Positions 1-6,008 are shown, counted from the first letter of the stretch. The stretch is 8,898 bases of DNA from Acetobacteraceae bacterium (GCA_030039695.1 JASHVB010000792.1:1-8898); one strand, 5' to 3'. The notes: a model not told the origin generated them from the sequence alone. Made by a program: numbers and translations.

Positions 1-312
1 GCCTCGGAGGCGCCGGCACCGGGGGGCGGCTTCGGAACGACGCGGGACTGCCTGGATGCTCTGGCGGCGGTTGGGTTTGGCGAGGTCCGTGGGCGGCTGG
101 AACACCGGGTCTGGCGGCAGGTAGACGCGGCGGGGCTGGTGGCGGCGCTGCAGGCCGGAACAGCGCGGATGGCGGCGATGATCGAGGCTCAGGGCGACGG
201 GGTGTTGGCAAGAATGGTCGCGGATATTGAGGCCAACGCGGCGGGGTATCGCGATGCTGCTGGACTGGCCTTGCCGATTGCGGCGGTGGTGGCGGAGGGA
301 AGGGTGGAGTGA
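1..312 (+). CDS. C-terminal part of a probable class I SAM-dependent methyltransferase (5' end outside window)
   Basis: The frame is open from the first base and ends at TGA 310-312, giving 103 residues with strongly G/C-ending codons. The visible part is the C-terminal region only: it reads GTTRDCLDALAAVGF, then FGEVRGRLEHRVW, then a long helix, and ends AAGYRDAAGLALPIAAVVAEGRVE. This order (end of the Rossmann-like sheet, a helical segment rich in A and M, then a Y-R-D ... LP-A-A ... AEGR tail) resembles the C-terminus of UbiE/type-11 methyltransferases in alphaproteobacteria. The SAM-binding glycine loop would lie upstream and cannot be seen, so the family is inferred from the tail and the substrate is unknown. 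A small inverted repeat (GCTGTC, 5-nt loop, GACAGC; 382-398) lies 70 bp downstream but has no T-run, so it is only a weak terminator candidate. Confidence 0.6.
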   Translation, partial: ASEAPAPGGGFGTTRDCLDALAAVGFGEVRGRLEHRVWRQVDAAGLVAALQAGTARMAAMIEAQGDGVLARMVADIEANAAGYRDAAGLALPIAAVVAEGRVE

Positions 313-580
313 CGGGGGCGAATCAAGGTTTGAGCGCATCGCCGTGGAGTGCGTCCCGACAGATCCGTTTGCCACTTTGTGGCTGTCTCATCGACAGCGT
401 CCGCGGCGTCGCCGAACGACTCATGAGCGGCGCTCGCCACACCGATCTGACCCATAGTGACCCGGACCTGACCCCGAAATCTCGTCCGGACAAGCGAAGA
501 TCCTGCAGCGTGATGAGCCAACCGGGCTTTTCTCGTCGCCCGCGGTCCGGCCTCCGGAGCTGTCAGGGGGAAGCCGTTGG
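313..580. other. Intergenic stretch, possible decayed insertion-sequence left end
   Basis: No credible coding frame was seen on either strand; the open frames here are short and have no family signature. The segment around 460-490 (GACCTGACCCCGAAAT, then CTCGTCCGGACA) resembles the TGACCC(C)CGAAA style of left terminus found on many IS3-family elements, and it lies about 95 bp before an IS3-type OrfA relic. No matching right terminus was located, so an element boundary is only suggested. Confidence 0.3.
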
Positions 581-873
581 ATGCAACGAAGCCGGTTAAT
601 AGATGCGCAGGTCATCGGGGTCGGGCACAGGCTGGAGGCCGGGCCGAAAGCGGGGGATCTGCGGTGCGAGCACGGCATCTCGCAGCCGGCGTTCAATGCC
701 CGCAAGGCGAGGTTAGGCGCGTGAGCATCTTGGACGCCAAGCGGCCGGAGCGGCTTGCGGGAGAGGACATCAAGCTGGAGAAGCGGCTGGCTGAGGCGAT
801 GCTGCACAACGCGGCATCTAAGCGCATCACGTCGCGAACGCGGTCACGCGCGCTGCGCGCAGAGCCGCCGTAA
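581..873 (+). pseudogene. IS3-family OrfA transposase relic, frameshifted
   Basis: Two pieces in different frames together give the layout of an IS3-family (IS407/IS1411-like) OrfA. The first piece (581-724, stop TGA 722-724) reads IDAQVIGVGHRLEAGPKAGD, then LRCEHGISQPAFNARKARLGA. This matches the family's helix-turn-helix pattern of Q-I-I-G-V, E-A-G-x-K-x-x-D-L-C, HGIS-x-x-T-F-Y-x-W-K-x-K-Y-G. The second piece starts at about 721 in the next frame (VSILDAKRPERLAGEDIKLE, then KRLAEAMLHNAASK) and matches the leucine-zipper segment D-A-x-R-L-x-x-L-E-x-E-N-x-K-L-K-R-L-L-A-E-A-M-L-D-N-A. Frameshift, several substitutions at conserved positions (the usual Y-x-W is N-A-R) and absence of the DDE-carrying OrfB show that it is dead. 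ATG 581 is a nominal start. IS3 elements use programmed -1 frameshifting between OrfA and OrfB, but this shift lies inside OrfA and is therefore a lesion. Confidence 0.72.
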
Positions 874-916
874 TGGTCGCAGGCCAGGCACACTGCACCG
901 GCGGGCGGTGCCAGCC

Positions 917-1384
917 TCACCCGAAGATCGCCCGCCGCCGCTCCAGACTCTCCGCCGGCCAAAGCTTGCGCGAATCGTAGTACGCTTCGAACGCTGGCAC
1001 GTCTGCCGGCAGCGCCACCCAGGGCAACTTCGAGCGCGTGTAGATGTGCACATCCGGCGGCAGCGCCGATGGCTCGTCCACCGTGCCGACCCGGACGAAG
1101 CGCAGCTTCGCCACCCCGCCGTATTCGCTCCACATCGCGGTGCCGCAGGCTGGGCATCGGAACACGCGATGCGGCCGGCCGCTATCGGTCGGCATGGTGA
1201 ATGGCTGCGTCTCGCCCGACACCATCGCGATGCGGTCCGTCTCGATCAGTGCGTTCAGCACGAAGCCGGAGCCGGTCTGCCGCTGGCAGTCCTTGCAGTG
1301 GCAGCAATGCACGAACATCGGGCGCGCCTGCATCCGGTAACGCACCGCCCCGCACCCGCAGCCACCGTCAAATGTATCAGGCAT
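917..1384 (-). CDS. GFA family (CENP-V/GFA, Mss4-like fold) zinc-binding protein
   Basis: This 155-aa protein has the complete GFA-domain pattern. It shows GGCGCGAVRY near the N-terminus (Cys9, Cys11), CHCKDCQRQTGSGF (Cys28, Cys30, Cys33), RCPACGTAMWSEYG (Cys77, Cys80), and the family C-terminal signature HIYTRSKLPWVALP. These cysteines are the expected ligands of a structural and a second zinc ion. The founding member was described as a glutathione-dependent formaldehyde-activating enzyme, but for most relatives the substrate is unproven, so no reaction is assigned. There is no signal peptide or membrane segment, which suggests a cytoplasmic protein. The start is well supported: an AGGAGGT ribosome binding site (complement of 1391-1397) lies 6 nt before ATG. 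The gene stands alone, with an IS relic downstream and a decayed repeat just upstream that may overlap its promoter region. A 6-bp GC stem (GCACCG/CGGTGC, 895-911) follows the stop but lacks a U-run. Confidence 0.9.
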   Translation of the reverse strand: MPDTFDGGCGCGAVRYRMQARPMFVHCCHCKDCQRQTGSGFVLNALIETDRIAMVSGETQPFTMPTDSGRPHRVFRCPACGTAMWSEYGGVAKLRFVRVGTVDEPSALPPDVHIYTRSKLPWVALPADVPAFEAYYDSRKLWPAESLERRRAIFG

Positions 1385-1390
1385 ATCTGG

Positions 1391-1397
1391 ACCTCCT
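1391..1397 (-). promoter_or_regulatory. Shine-Dalgarno site of the GFA gene
   Basis: On the minus strand this reads AGGAGGT, a perfect anti-SD complement, 6 nt upstream of the ATG at 1384. It fixes the start of the GFA-family gene. Confidence 0.85.
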
Positions 1398-1405
1398 CAC
1401 GTCGT

Positions 1406-1454
1406 GTCATGGCCAGGACGGCAACAGCGGAAGCAATCTCCGGCAGGAGATTGC
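1406..1454. repeat. Decayed copy of the CATTGC-type palindromic repeat
   Basis: The segment starts GTCATGGCCAGGACGGCAAC and ends with a perfect 9-bp stem, GCAATCTCC (1433-1441), loop GGCA, GGAGATTGC (1446-1454). It aligns by eye with the left arm and centre of the well-preserved repeat at 5931-6003 (GTCATTGCAAGGAGTGCAGC ... GAAGCAGTCTCT ... AGAGATTGC). The right arm after 1454 no longer matches, so this copy is degenerate or truncated. It lies just upstream of the GFA gene's ribosome binding site. Confidence 0.6.
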
Positions 1455-1812
1455 TCTATGTCAGCCGTCAACCCTTCGATGCAACGCGTTATGCCACCCG
1501 AGCGTAGCATCTATCGGAGACCCGGCATCCGATGATCGTACGAGGGCGGGCGCGAGACGCTAAGACGTCGGTTAGTCGACGCTCATGGGCGGGTCTGACG
1601 GGTGGCGCCAGCTCCACGCGCCTGCGATTCGCTGGCGCCCCGTGCGGCCGTTGCCCGCCTTGGCGCGCGGGCCGTGCCGCACCTGATCGCCCGTCGGGAG
1701 TTCGCTCGGCTCGAGCTCGAGACAGGATATCAGCTTGCGCGGCGTGCCGAACTCGCAATGACAGGCGCGAAGGATGGACAACCCTCGTTCGCGGGTTACC
1801 CTACGCGCCGCC

Positions 1813-3900
1813 ATGAACGAATCCCGCACGATCCGCCATTCGGTCTGTCCGCATGACTGCCCCTCCACTTGCGCCCTTGAAGTGGAGGTTCTTGGCAGGA
1901 CCCGCATCGGTTCGGTGCACGGCGCGCCAGCCAACACTTACACGGCCGGCGTCGTCTGCAGCAAAGTCGCGCGCTATGCCGAGCGCATCCATCACCCCGA
2001 CCGCCTGACCCATCCCCTGCTTCGCAGCGGACCGCGCGGCTCAACCCAGTTCCGGCGTATCTCGTGGGACGAAGCACTCGACCGCATCGCCGGTGCCTTC
2101 ACCGACATCGCCGCCAAGCACGGCACGGAAGCGGTCTGGCCATTCTACTACGCTGGCACGATGGGCCTGGTGCAGCGCGACGGCATTAACCGGCTACGCC
2201 ACGTGATGAAATACTCGCGACAGAAAATGACAATATGCACCACGCTCGCTGAGGTCGGCTGGTGGGCCGGCGTCGGCCAGAGCCGCGGCGTCGATCCGCG
2301 CGAGATGGCGAAGTCGGACTTAATCGTGATGTGGGGCGGCAACCCCGTGTCCACCCAAGTCAACGTGATGACGCACGTCACCCGGGCGCGGAAGGAACGC
2401 GGCGCCACGTTCGTCGTGGTGGACCCGTACCGTTCGCCGACCGCGGCGGTGGCCGACGTCCATCTTACCCCACGTCCTGGCACCGACGGTGCACTCGCCT
2501 GCGCCGTGATGCACGTGGCTTTCCGCGACGGCTATGCCGACCGGGCCTACTTGGCGCGCTACGCCGACTGCCCGGACGAACTGGAAGTGCATCTGCAATC
2601 GCGTGGACCGGCCTGGGCTGCGGCGATCACCGGCCTGTCGGTGCGGCAGATCGAGGAGTTCGCCCGCCTCTACGGCACAACCCAGCGCAGCTTCATTCGC
2701 GCCGGCTACGGCTTCGCACGCAGCCGCAATGGCTCAGCAAAAATGCACGCGGTGAGCTGCCTGCCGACGGTGACCGGTGCCTGGCAATACGAAGGTGGCG
2801 GGGCGCTGTGGTCGAACCGCGGCATGTACCACTGGGACAAAACGCTGATTGAGGGCCTCGATGCCCGCAATCTGCTGATCCGCGAAATGGACATGAGCCG
2901 GATCGGTAGCGTGCTGACTGGCGACCGCACCGAGCTCGGCGACGGGCCCCAGGTGCATGCGCTGCTGATCCAGAACCAGAACCCTCTCACCGTTTGCCCC
3001 GATAGCAATCGCGTCCGCCGTGGTTTTTCCCGCCCCGACCTGTTCGTTGCTACGCACGAGCAATTCATGACCGAGACGGCGCGCTGGTCCGACATCGTGC
3101 TACCGGCAACGATGTTCATGGAGCACGACGATCTCTATCAGGCCGGCGGCCACACTCACATCCAGATCGGACCGAAATTGATCGATCCGCCCGCTGAATG
3201 CCGTTCCAACCACGAGATGCTGCAAGGCCTGGCGTCGCGGCTCGGCGCGAAGCATCCTGGCTTTGAAATGACCGCGATGCAGATGATCGACGCGACGCTG
3301 CGCGCCTCCCGCTGGCCGGACGCCGAGACCGTGCTGCGCGAGCGCTGGATTGATGGCGCCCGCTCCTTCGAGGACGCGCATTTCCTCACCGGCTTCGAGA
3401 CGCACGACAAGCGGTTCCATTTCGCGCCTGATTGGAAGGCGCTGGGCGACGAGCGCGGCGTCATGCCGCGTCTGCCCGACCACATGGCGTCGATCGACGA
3501 GGCAGTGCCGGAGCGGCCGTTCCGGCTGATGACCTCGCCGTCGCGCGGTTTTCTCAACACCAGCTTCACCGAGATGCCGTCCAGCCGGAAGCGCGAGGGC
3601 CGGCCAACGGTGATGCTGCACACCGATGATGCGCAGCGACTCGGCATCGCCCACGGCGACAAGGTGAAGCTTGGCAACGACCGCGGCGAGGTGACCCTGC
3701 ACGCGCGCATCGTCGAGGGCCTGCAGCCAGGCGTGCTGATTTCGGAGAGCATCTGGCCGAGCGAGGCGTTCGACGGCGGCATCGGCATCAACGCGCTCAC
3801 CAGCGATGATCCGGGCTGGCCGAACGGCGGCGCGGTATTCCACGACACAGCTGTGTGGCTGCGCCCGGTGGCGGCGGAGATGCGCCTCGCCGCCGACTAA
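1813..3900 (+). CDS. Molybdopterin oxidoreductase, DMSO-reductase superfamily, with N-terminal [4Fe-4S] motif
   Basis: This 695-aa protein is a Mo-bisMGD enzyme of the COG0243 (BisC-like) group. The N-terminus carries Cys12-x3-Cys16-x3-Cys20-x28-Cys49 (CPHDCPSTC ... VVCSK), the [4Fe-4S] ligand set, with Lys51 in the position of the conserved electron-transfer lysine. The cofactor-binding body follows: YYAGTMGLVQ, a TIC segment (Cys142) near the expected Mo-ligand region, MWGGNPVSTQ, RPGTDGALA, LLIQNQNPLTVCPDSN, and HEQFMTETARWSDIVLPAT (from residue 415). The C-terminal molybdopterin-dinucleotide-binding domain spans about 569-690 (LMTSPSRGFLN ... LGIAHGDKV ... GGAVFHDTAVWLRP). No Tat signal is present, so a cytoplasmic location is inferred. 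I chose ATG 1813 because homologues begin shortly before CPHDC and the frame upstream (ATG 1774) is uncharacteristic; neither start has a good ribosome binding site. No iron-sulfur or membrane-anchor partner subunit is adjacent, so electron partner and substrate are unknown. The stop codon lies in a 24-bp tandem repeat that leads in frame into an E2 relic. Confidence 0.93.
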   Translation: MNESRTIRHSVCPHDCPSTCALEVEVLGRTRIGSVHGAPANTYTAGVVCSKVARYAERIHHPDRLTHPLLRSGPRGSTQFRRISWDEALDRIAGAFTDIAAKHGTEAVWPFYYAGTMGLVQRDGINRLRHVMKYSRQKMTICTTLAEVGWWAGVGQSRGVDPREMAKSDLIVMWGGNPVSTQVNVMTHVTRARKERGATFVVVDPYRSPTAAVADVHLTPRPGTDGALACAVMHVAFRDGYADRAYLARYADCPDELEVHLQSRGPAWAAAITGLSVRQIEEFARLYGTTQRSFIRAGYGFARSRNGSAKMHAVSCLPTVTGAWQYEGGGALWSNRGMYHWDKTLIEGLDARNLLIREMDMSRIGSVLTGDRTELGDGPQVHALLIQNQNPLTVCPDSNRVRRGFSRPDLFVATHEQFMTETARWSDIVLPATMFMEHDDLYQAGGHTHIQIGPKLIDPPAECRSNHEMLQGLASRLGAKHPGFEMTAMQMIDATLRASRWPDAETVLRERWIDGARSFEDAHFLTGFETHDKRFHFAPDWKALGDERGVMPRLPDHMASIDEAVPERPFRLMTSPSRGFLNTSFTEMPSSRKREGRPTVMLHTDDAQRLGIAHGDKVKLGNDRGEVTLHARIVEGLQPGVLISESIWPSEAFDGGIGINALTSDDPGWPNGGAVFHDTAVWLRPVAAEMRLAAD

Positions 3901-3939
3901 GAAGTCGCCGCCGCCGCCGACTAAGAAGTCGCCGCCGCC
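3892..3939 (+). repeat. Two perfect tandem copies of a 24-bp unit spanning the oxidoreductase stop codon
   Basis: Bases 3892-3915 and 3916-3939 are identical and begin GCCGACTAAGAAGTCGCC; a third copy breaks off after GCCGA at 3940-3944. Each unit carries a TAA in the oxidoreductase frame: 3898-3900 is the gene's stop and 3922-3924 is the second. Because 24 is a multiple of three, the duplication preserves frame. The unit read in that frame (A-D-stop-E-V-A-A-A) resembles the G-D-E-V-A-A-D-E-P-L segment of E2 lipoyl domains, so it probably arose from E2 sequence and not from the oxidoreductase. Confidence 0.85.
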
Positions 3940-4543
3940 GCCGAACCGCTGGTTTCCGTCGAGACCGACAAGACAATCGTCGACATTCCCTCACCGTACC
4001 GCAGCCGAATCAAGCAATTGCTCAGCAAGCCCTGCGAACGGCTGGGCATCGGCGCGCCGCTTGTTGAATTCGACAGCGTGCGGCGCGGCACGTCGATCGC
4101 GGGACCGTGGTGGGCGATCTAGGCGTGCCGCCGGTTCAGCCACCGATGGTTACCGCGCCTCTGCCCTGTGGCGGCGCGCAGCCGGCGGTACGCGCGGCCA
4201 TGTCGGCGTGGCGTGAGCCGGTCACGTCTATCCGGTAGCCGGCCGAACCACCTGATCACTCGCGCGGATGTAGGGTAAGCGGCGGCATTCACCGCGGAAC
4301 GCCTTTCGGCGGACCGCGTTCTGTTGCGCGGCATTAGTCCTGGTGCGGCCGTTGGCCATCCTTGGCGCCACCTGGATCGCGCTGGTGCGCGCTCCCTCGG
4401 CAAATGGTCTGGCGTTCCGACATTGTCTGCCGCCGTTGCTCACGTTCAATCACCGTGCCGCGACGAGCGGTGAAGCGGACCGCTTCCTGAGACCGATGAT
4501 GAACAATTTGGCGCTGGCGGCCTGCTCCCCGCCCCCGCTCTGA
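3901..4543 (+). pseudogene. Decayed E2 component of a 2-oxoacid dehydrogenase complex (dihydrolipoamide acyltransferase)
   Basis: Four pieces in shifting frames follow E2 domain order. (1) Lipoyl domain, 3940-4090: EPLVSVETDKTIVDIPSP then RIKQLLSKPCERLGIGAPLV; the lipoyl-lysine codon is AAG 3970-3972. (2) Linker in another frame from 4101: GTVVGDLGVPPVQPP, ending QPAVRA. (3) E3-binding domain, 4198-4275: RRGVSRSRLSGSRPNHLITR then ADV, matching x-G-V-D-L-x-x-V-x-G-S-G-P-x-G-R-I-T-R-x-D-V. (4) C-terminus of the catalytic domain, about 4325-4543: RPLAILGA, then LPPLLTFNHRAATSGEADRF, matching P-x-V-A-I-L-G-A and L-x-L-S-F-D-H-R-x-x-x-G-G-E-A-A-R-F. The active-site histidine codon is CAC 4451-4453, but the preceding Asp is Asn. 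The first 25 or so residues and most of the roughly 230-residue catalytic domain are missing, and stops occur at 3922 and 4276, so no E2 can be made. Whether it served pyruvate, branched-chain or acetoin dehydrogenase cannot be told. No E1 or E3 gene is nearby. Confidence 0.85.
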
Positions 4544-4546
4544 CGC

Positions 4547-4735
4547 CTATCGCGGTTCTCTCCAGCGGCTGATACGTTGGATAAGCTGACGCACCCGCTC
4601 GTGCCGCTGCTGCACCCGTGCCGAGCACCGCCTGTTCCATGCGACGATGTCGGCCTCGCTCACTTTCATCAACTGCGACAATCGCTGTCTGAGCTGGCCG
4701 ATCATACTCTGGCGACTGCGAGGGTCCGCGTTCAT
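4547..4735 (-). CDS. Small arginine-rich ORF (62 aa) overlapping the acetate kinase relic's stop
   Basis: An open frame runs from ATG (complement of 4733-4735) to TAG (4547-4549). Its ATG shares one base with the TAA of the degraded acetate kinase (TAATG), an arrangement typical of translational coupling. The product, MNADPRSRQSMIGQLRQRLS and so on to RISRWREPR, is basic, predicted helical, with no signal peptide, membrane segment or motif I recognise. Third-position G/C preference is moderate. It may be the remains of the next gene in the former ackA operon or a chance frame in dying DNA. It ends 3 bp from the convergent E2 relic. Confidence 0.3.
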   Translation of the reverse strand: MNADPRSRQSMIGQLRQRLSQLMKVSEADIVAWNRRCSARVQQRHERVRQLIQRISRWREPR

Positions 4736-5387
4736 TAGCTGACCAGGTCCCAGGTGTGCCTGGCTATCGTCAGGTCTTCGTTGGTCGGGATCACCCCGGG
4801 GAGACCGAACCGTCAGGCGCGTGATGCAAGGTTCGCCGACTTCGTTTGCCGCGTGATTGAGCGGGACGCCGATCCGGGCCGCCTCCGGGCAAACACGCCG
4901 GCAAGTCGCGACGGCATTCTTAACGATGTCGGCAGTGGACATCAACACGTTGACGCCGTCCAAGTGCGCCGAGTACGCGGCCAATGCGATGGATGGCGAC
5001 GTCAGTCGCCCTGGCACCGCGCGGATCGTTGCTGGCCAGCAAAGTGCCCATGTCGTCGCTGACACCAGACAGGTCATACAGGCCCAAATTCGTCTTAGCG
5101 CCACCGGCTGACAGAATCGACGCTCATGCATTCCTGCTGCAGCAGGGAAGGCGCAACTGCTGGATCGAGGTTGCCGCCGCGGCGGCTCATTGGCGGACTG
5201 TCAGGTGCAGCGAATCAGGTTGCCGTCGCGACGCCGTGGCGTTGCCGGATGGCACGCGTGCTGGCTCCGCCGCCGAAATGGGGGATCATCGCCCGGCTGC
5301 CCGCTCTGTCGGTGAAATGGCAGGCCGAACAAGGGCCCGACGTGAGCCTGGGTGTGATCTCAAACCCAAAGGAATGGCCCAGCCATA
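4735..5387 (-). pseudogene. ackA: Acetate kinase relic, C-terminal half with multiple stops and frameshifts
   Basis: Reading the minus strand downwards, fragments in changing frames follow acetate kinase order. IPHFGGGASTRAIRQRHGVA aligns with the family segment H-L-G-N-G-x-S-x-x-A-I-R-x-G. An in-frame TGA (5217-5215) replaces the expected Gly codon. DSPPMSRRGGNLDPAVAPSL then LQQECMSVDSVSR aligns with L-x-M-x-T-R-x-G-D-L-D-P-x-x-x-x-x-L-x-x-x-G-M-S-x-D. In another frame, LYDLSGVSDDMGTLLASNDP aligns with L-L-G-x-S-G-x-S-x-D-x-R-x-L. Later VPLNHAANEVGEPCIT appears, and finally VIPTNEDLTIARHTWDLVS with stop TAA 4737-4735, the family's V-I-P-T-N-E-E-L-x-I-A-x-x-T C-terminus. Intact acetate kinases are about 400 aa; roughly the first half, including the N-terminal phosphate-binding segment N-x-G-S-S-S, is missing and abuts the 3' end of the flavodoxin-like gene. 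The relic cannot encode an enzyme. The former role would be acetyl phosphate/acetate interconversion, normally with pta, which is not seen. Confidence 0.85.
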
Positions 5388-5409
5388 ACAAGGGGCGCTT
5401 TGTCCAAGC

Positions 5410-5424
5410 CACCACAAAGTGGTG
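5410..5424 (-). terminator. Short inverted repeat directly after the flavodoxin-like gene
   Basis: CACCAC (5410-5415), loop AAA, GTGGTG (5419-5424) is a perfect 6-bp stem beginning 1 nt past the stop codon on the minus strand. No U-run follows, so intrinsic termination is uncertain; it may instead protect the 3' end or be chance. Confidence 0.3.
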
Positions 5425-5425
5425 T

Positions 5426-5917
5426 TCAGAAAATTCCCGTCGCCAAGCCTGTGGCCATTGCCGCGCCGAGCTCTTCGCAGCGCGCAAGATCATCCGGCGC
5501 GATCATCTTGGGTGCGAGGATCACCTCGGGTGTCTGCGCGTTTGTGCAAATGATAATGGGCTCGGCAATCGCACGCAGCCGCCAGCCGGTCGCTATGCGG
5601 ACGATCTGCCGCACCGCGTTCGTGCCGTCGCTGCCGGCGCAGATCAGCGTCGCGTAGGCCCGCCCGTTGATGCGTTCCAGCACCGGATAGTAGGCGCGGT
5701 CGAAGAAGTCCTTCATGCGGCCGGCCAGCGCTGCGAGATTCTCCGGCGCGGCAAAGATATAGCCGTCGGCAGCCAGCACGTCGTCACTATCCGCGTCACC
5801 AGCCATCAACAGTCGTACGACCACACTTGATTCGGTTCGCGCACCACGCGCGGCCGCTTCGGCCATCTGCCGCGTACCACCGGTCAGCGAGTGGAATACA
5901 ATCAACAGCGTTTTCAT
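5426..5917 (-). CDS. Flavodoxin-like / NADPH-dependent FMN reductase family protein
   Basis: This 163-aa protein has a flavodoxin fold pattern. Strand 1 is MKTLLIVFHSLTGGTRQMAE, where S-L-T-G-G-T-R (about 10-16) is the FMN-phosphate loop. AADGYIFAAPENLAALAGRM then KDFFDRAYYP (about 54-83) is the second flavin-contacting region, seen in relatives as G-x-P-x-x-x-G-x-x-K-D-F-F-D-R. AYATLICAGSDGTNAVRQI is the third. It probably binds FMN and transfers electrons in the cytoplasm; its substrate is unknown. I chose ATG 5917 because the fold starts at once there; an in-frame ATG at 5935 lies inside the palindromic repeat. Neither has a convincing ribosome binding site. It lies 91 bp downstream of cmk on the same strand, separated by the repeat, so read-through from the aroA-cmk operon is possible. 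A perfect small hairpin, CACCAC-AAA-GTGGTG (5410-5424), follows the stop immediately. Confidence 0.85.
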   Translation of the reverse strand: MKTLLIVFHSLTGGTRQMAEAAARGARTESSVVVRLLMAGDADSDDVLAADGYIFAAPENLAALAGRMKDFFDRAYYPVLERINGRAYATLICAGSDGTNAVRQIVRIATGWRLRAIAEPIIICTNAQTPEVILAPKMIAPDDLARCEELGAAMATGLATGIF

Positions 5918-5930
5918 GATGACGCCTGAC

Positions 5931-6003
5931 GTCATTGCAAGGAGTGCAGCGACGAAGCAGTCTCTGCGAGAGATTGCTTCGGTGCTGCGCTCCTCGCAAT
6001 GAC
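5931..6003. repeat. Imperfect palindromic intergenic repeat (35-nt arms, 3-nt loop)
   Basis: The left arm 5931-5965 (GTCATTGCAAGGAGTGCAGC and onwards) and the right arm 5969-6003 (ending CTCCTCGCAATGAC) are reverse complements at 31 of 35 positions, with GCG between them; two of the four differences still form G-U pairs in RNA. The element fills most of the 91-bp gap between cmk and the flavodoxin-like gene and would fold into a long hairpin when transcribed. The GTCATTGCGAGGAG...CTCCTCGCAATGAC consensus with a GAAGCAATCTC core is a type of dispersed non-coding repeat I know from several bacterial genomes. Possible roles are a terminator or mRNA stabiliser between cmk and the downstream gene. 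Confidence 0.88.
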
Positions 6004-6008
6004 GATTC

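Larger units (their letters stand above)
1385..1812. other. 428-bp gap between divergent GFA and molybdoenzyme genes
   Basis: Beyond the GFA ribosome binding site, the gap holds a decayed copy of the palindromic repeat (1406-1454) and, at 1752-1762, an isolated CTCGCAATGAC identical to the right terminus of the intact repeat at 5993-6003. Open frames in 1500-1770 on both strands have no recognisable family signature, and I see no tRNA or other structured RNA. The promoters of both flanking genes should be here, but no clear -35/-10 pair could be singled out. Confidence 0.5.

Noticed and set aside
895..911. GC hairpin after the GFA gene as an intrinsic terminator
   Set aside because: The stem is only 6 bp and is not followed by a U-run on the minus strand.
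1774..1812. Earlier start ATG 1774 for the molybdopterin oxidoreductase
   Set aside because: The 13 extra residues do not resemble the family N-terminus and the ribosome binding site is no better; family members start shortly before the CPHDC motif, consistent with ATG 1813.
3100..3843. Long minus-strand open frames opposite the oxidoreductase
   Set aside because: They are mirror frames of a well-supported gene, with no start site or motif of their own.
3806..4216. 136-codon frame with a KKSPPPPT repeat, suggesting a proline-rich protein
   Set aside because: The proline/lysine repeat is the out-of-frame reading of the 24-bp tandem duplication, and the remainder overlaps the E2 relic, whose own frames show clear homology.
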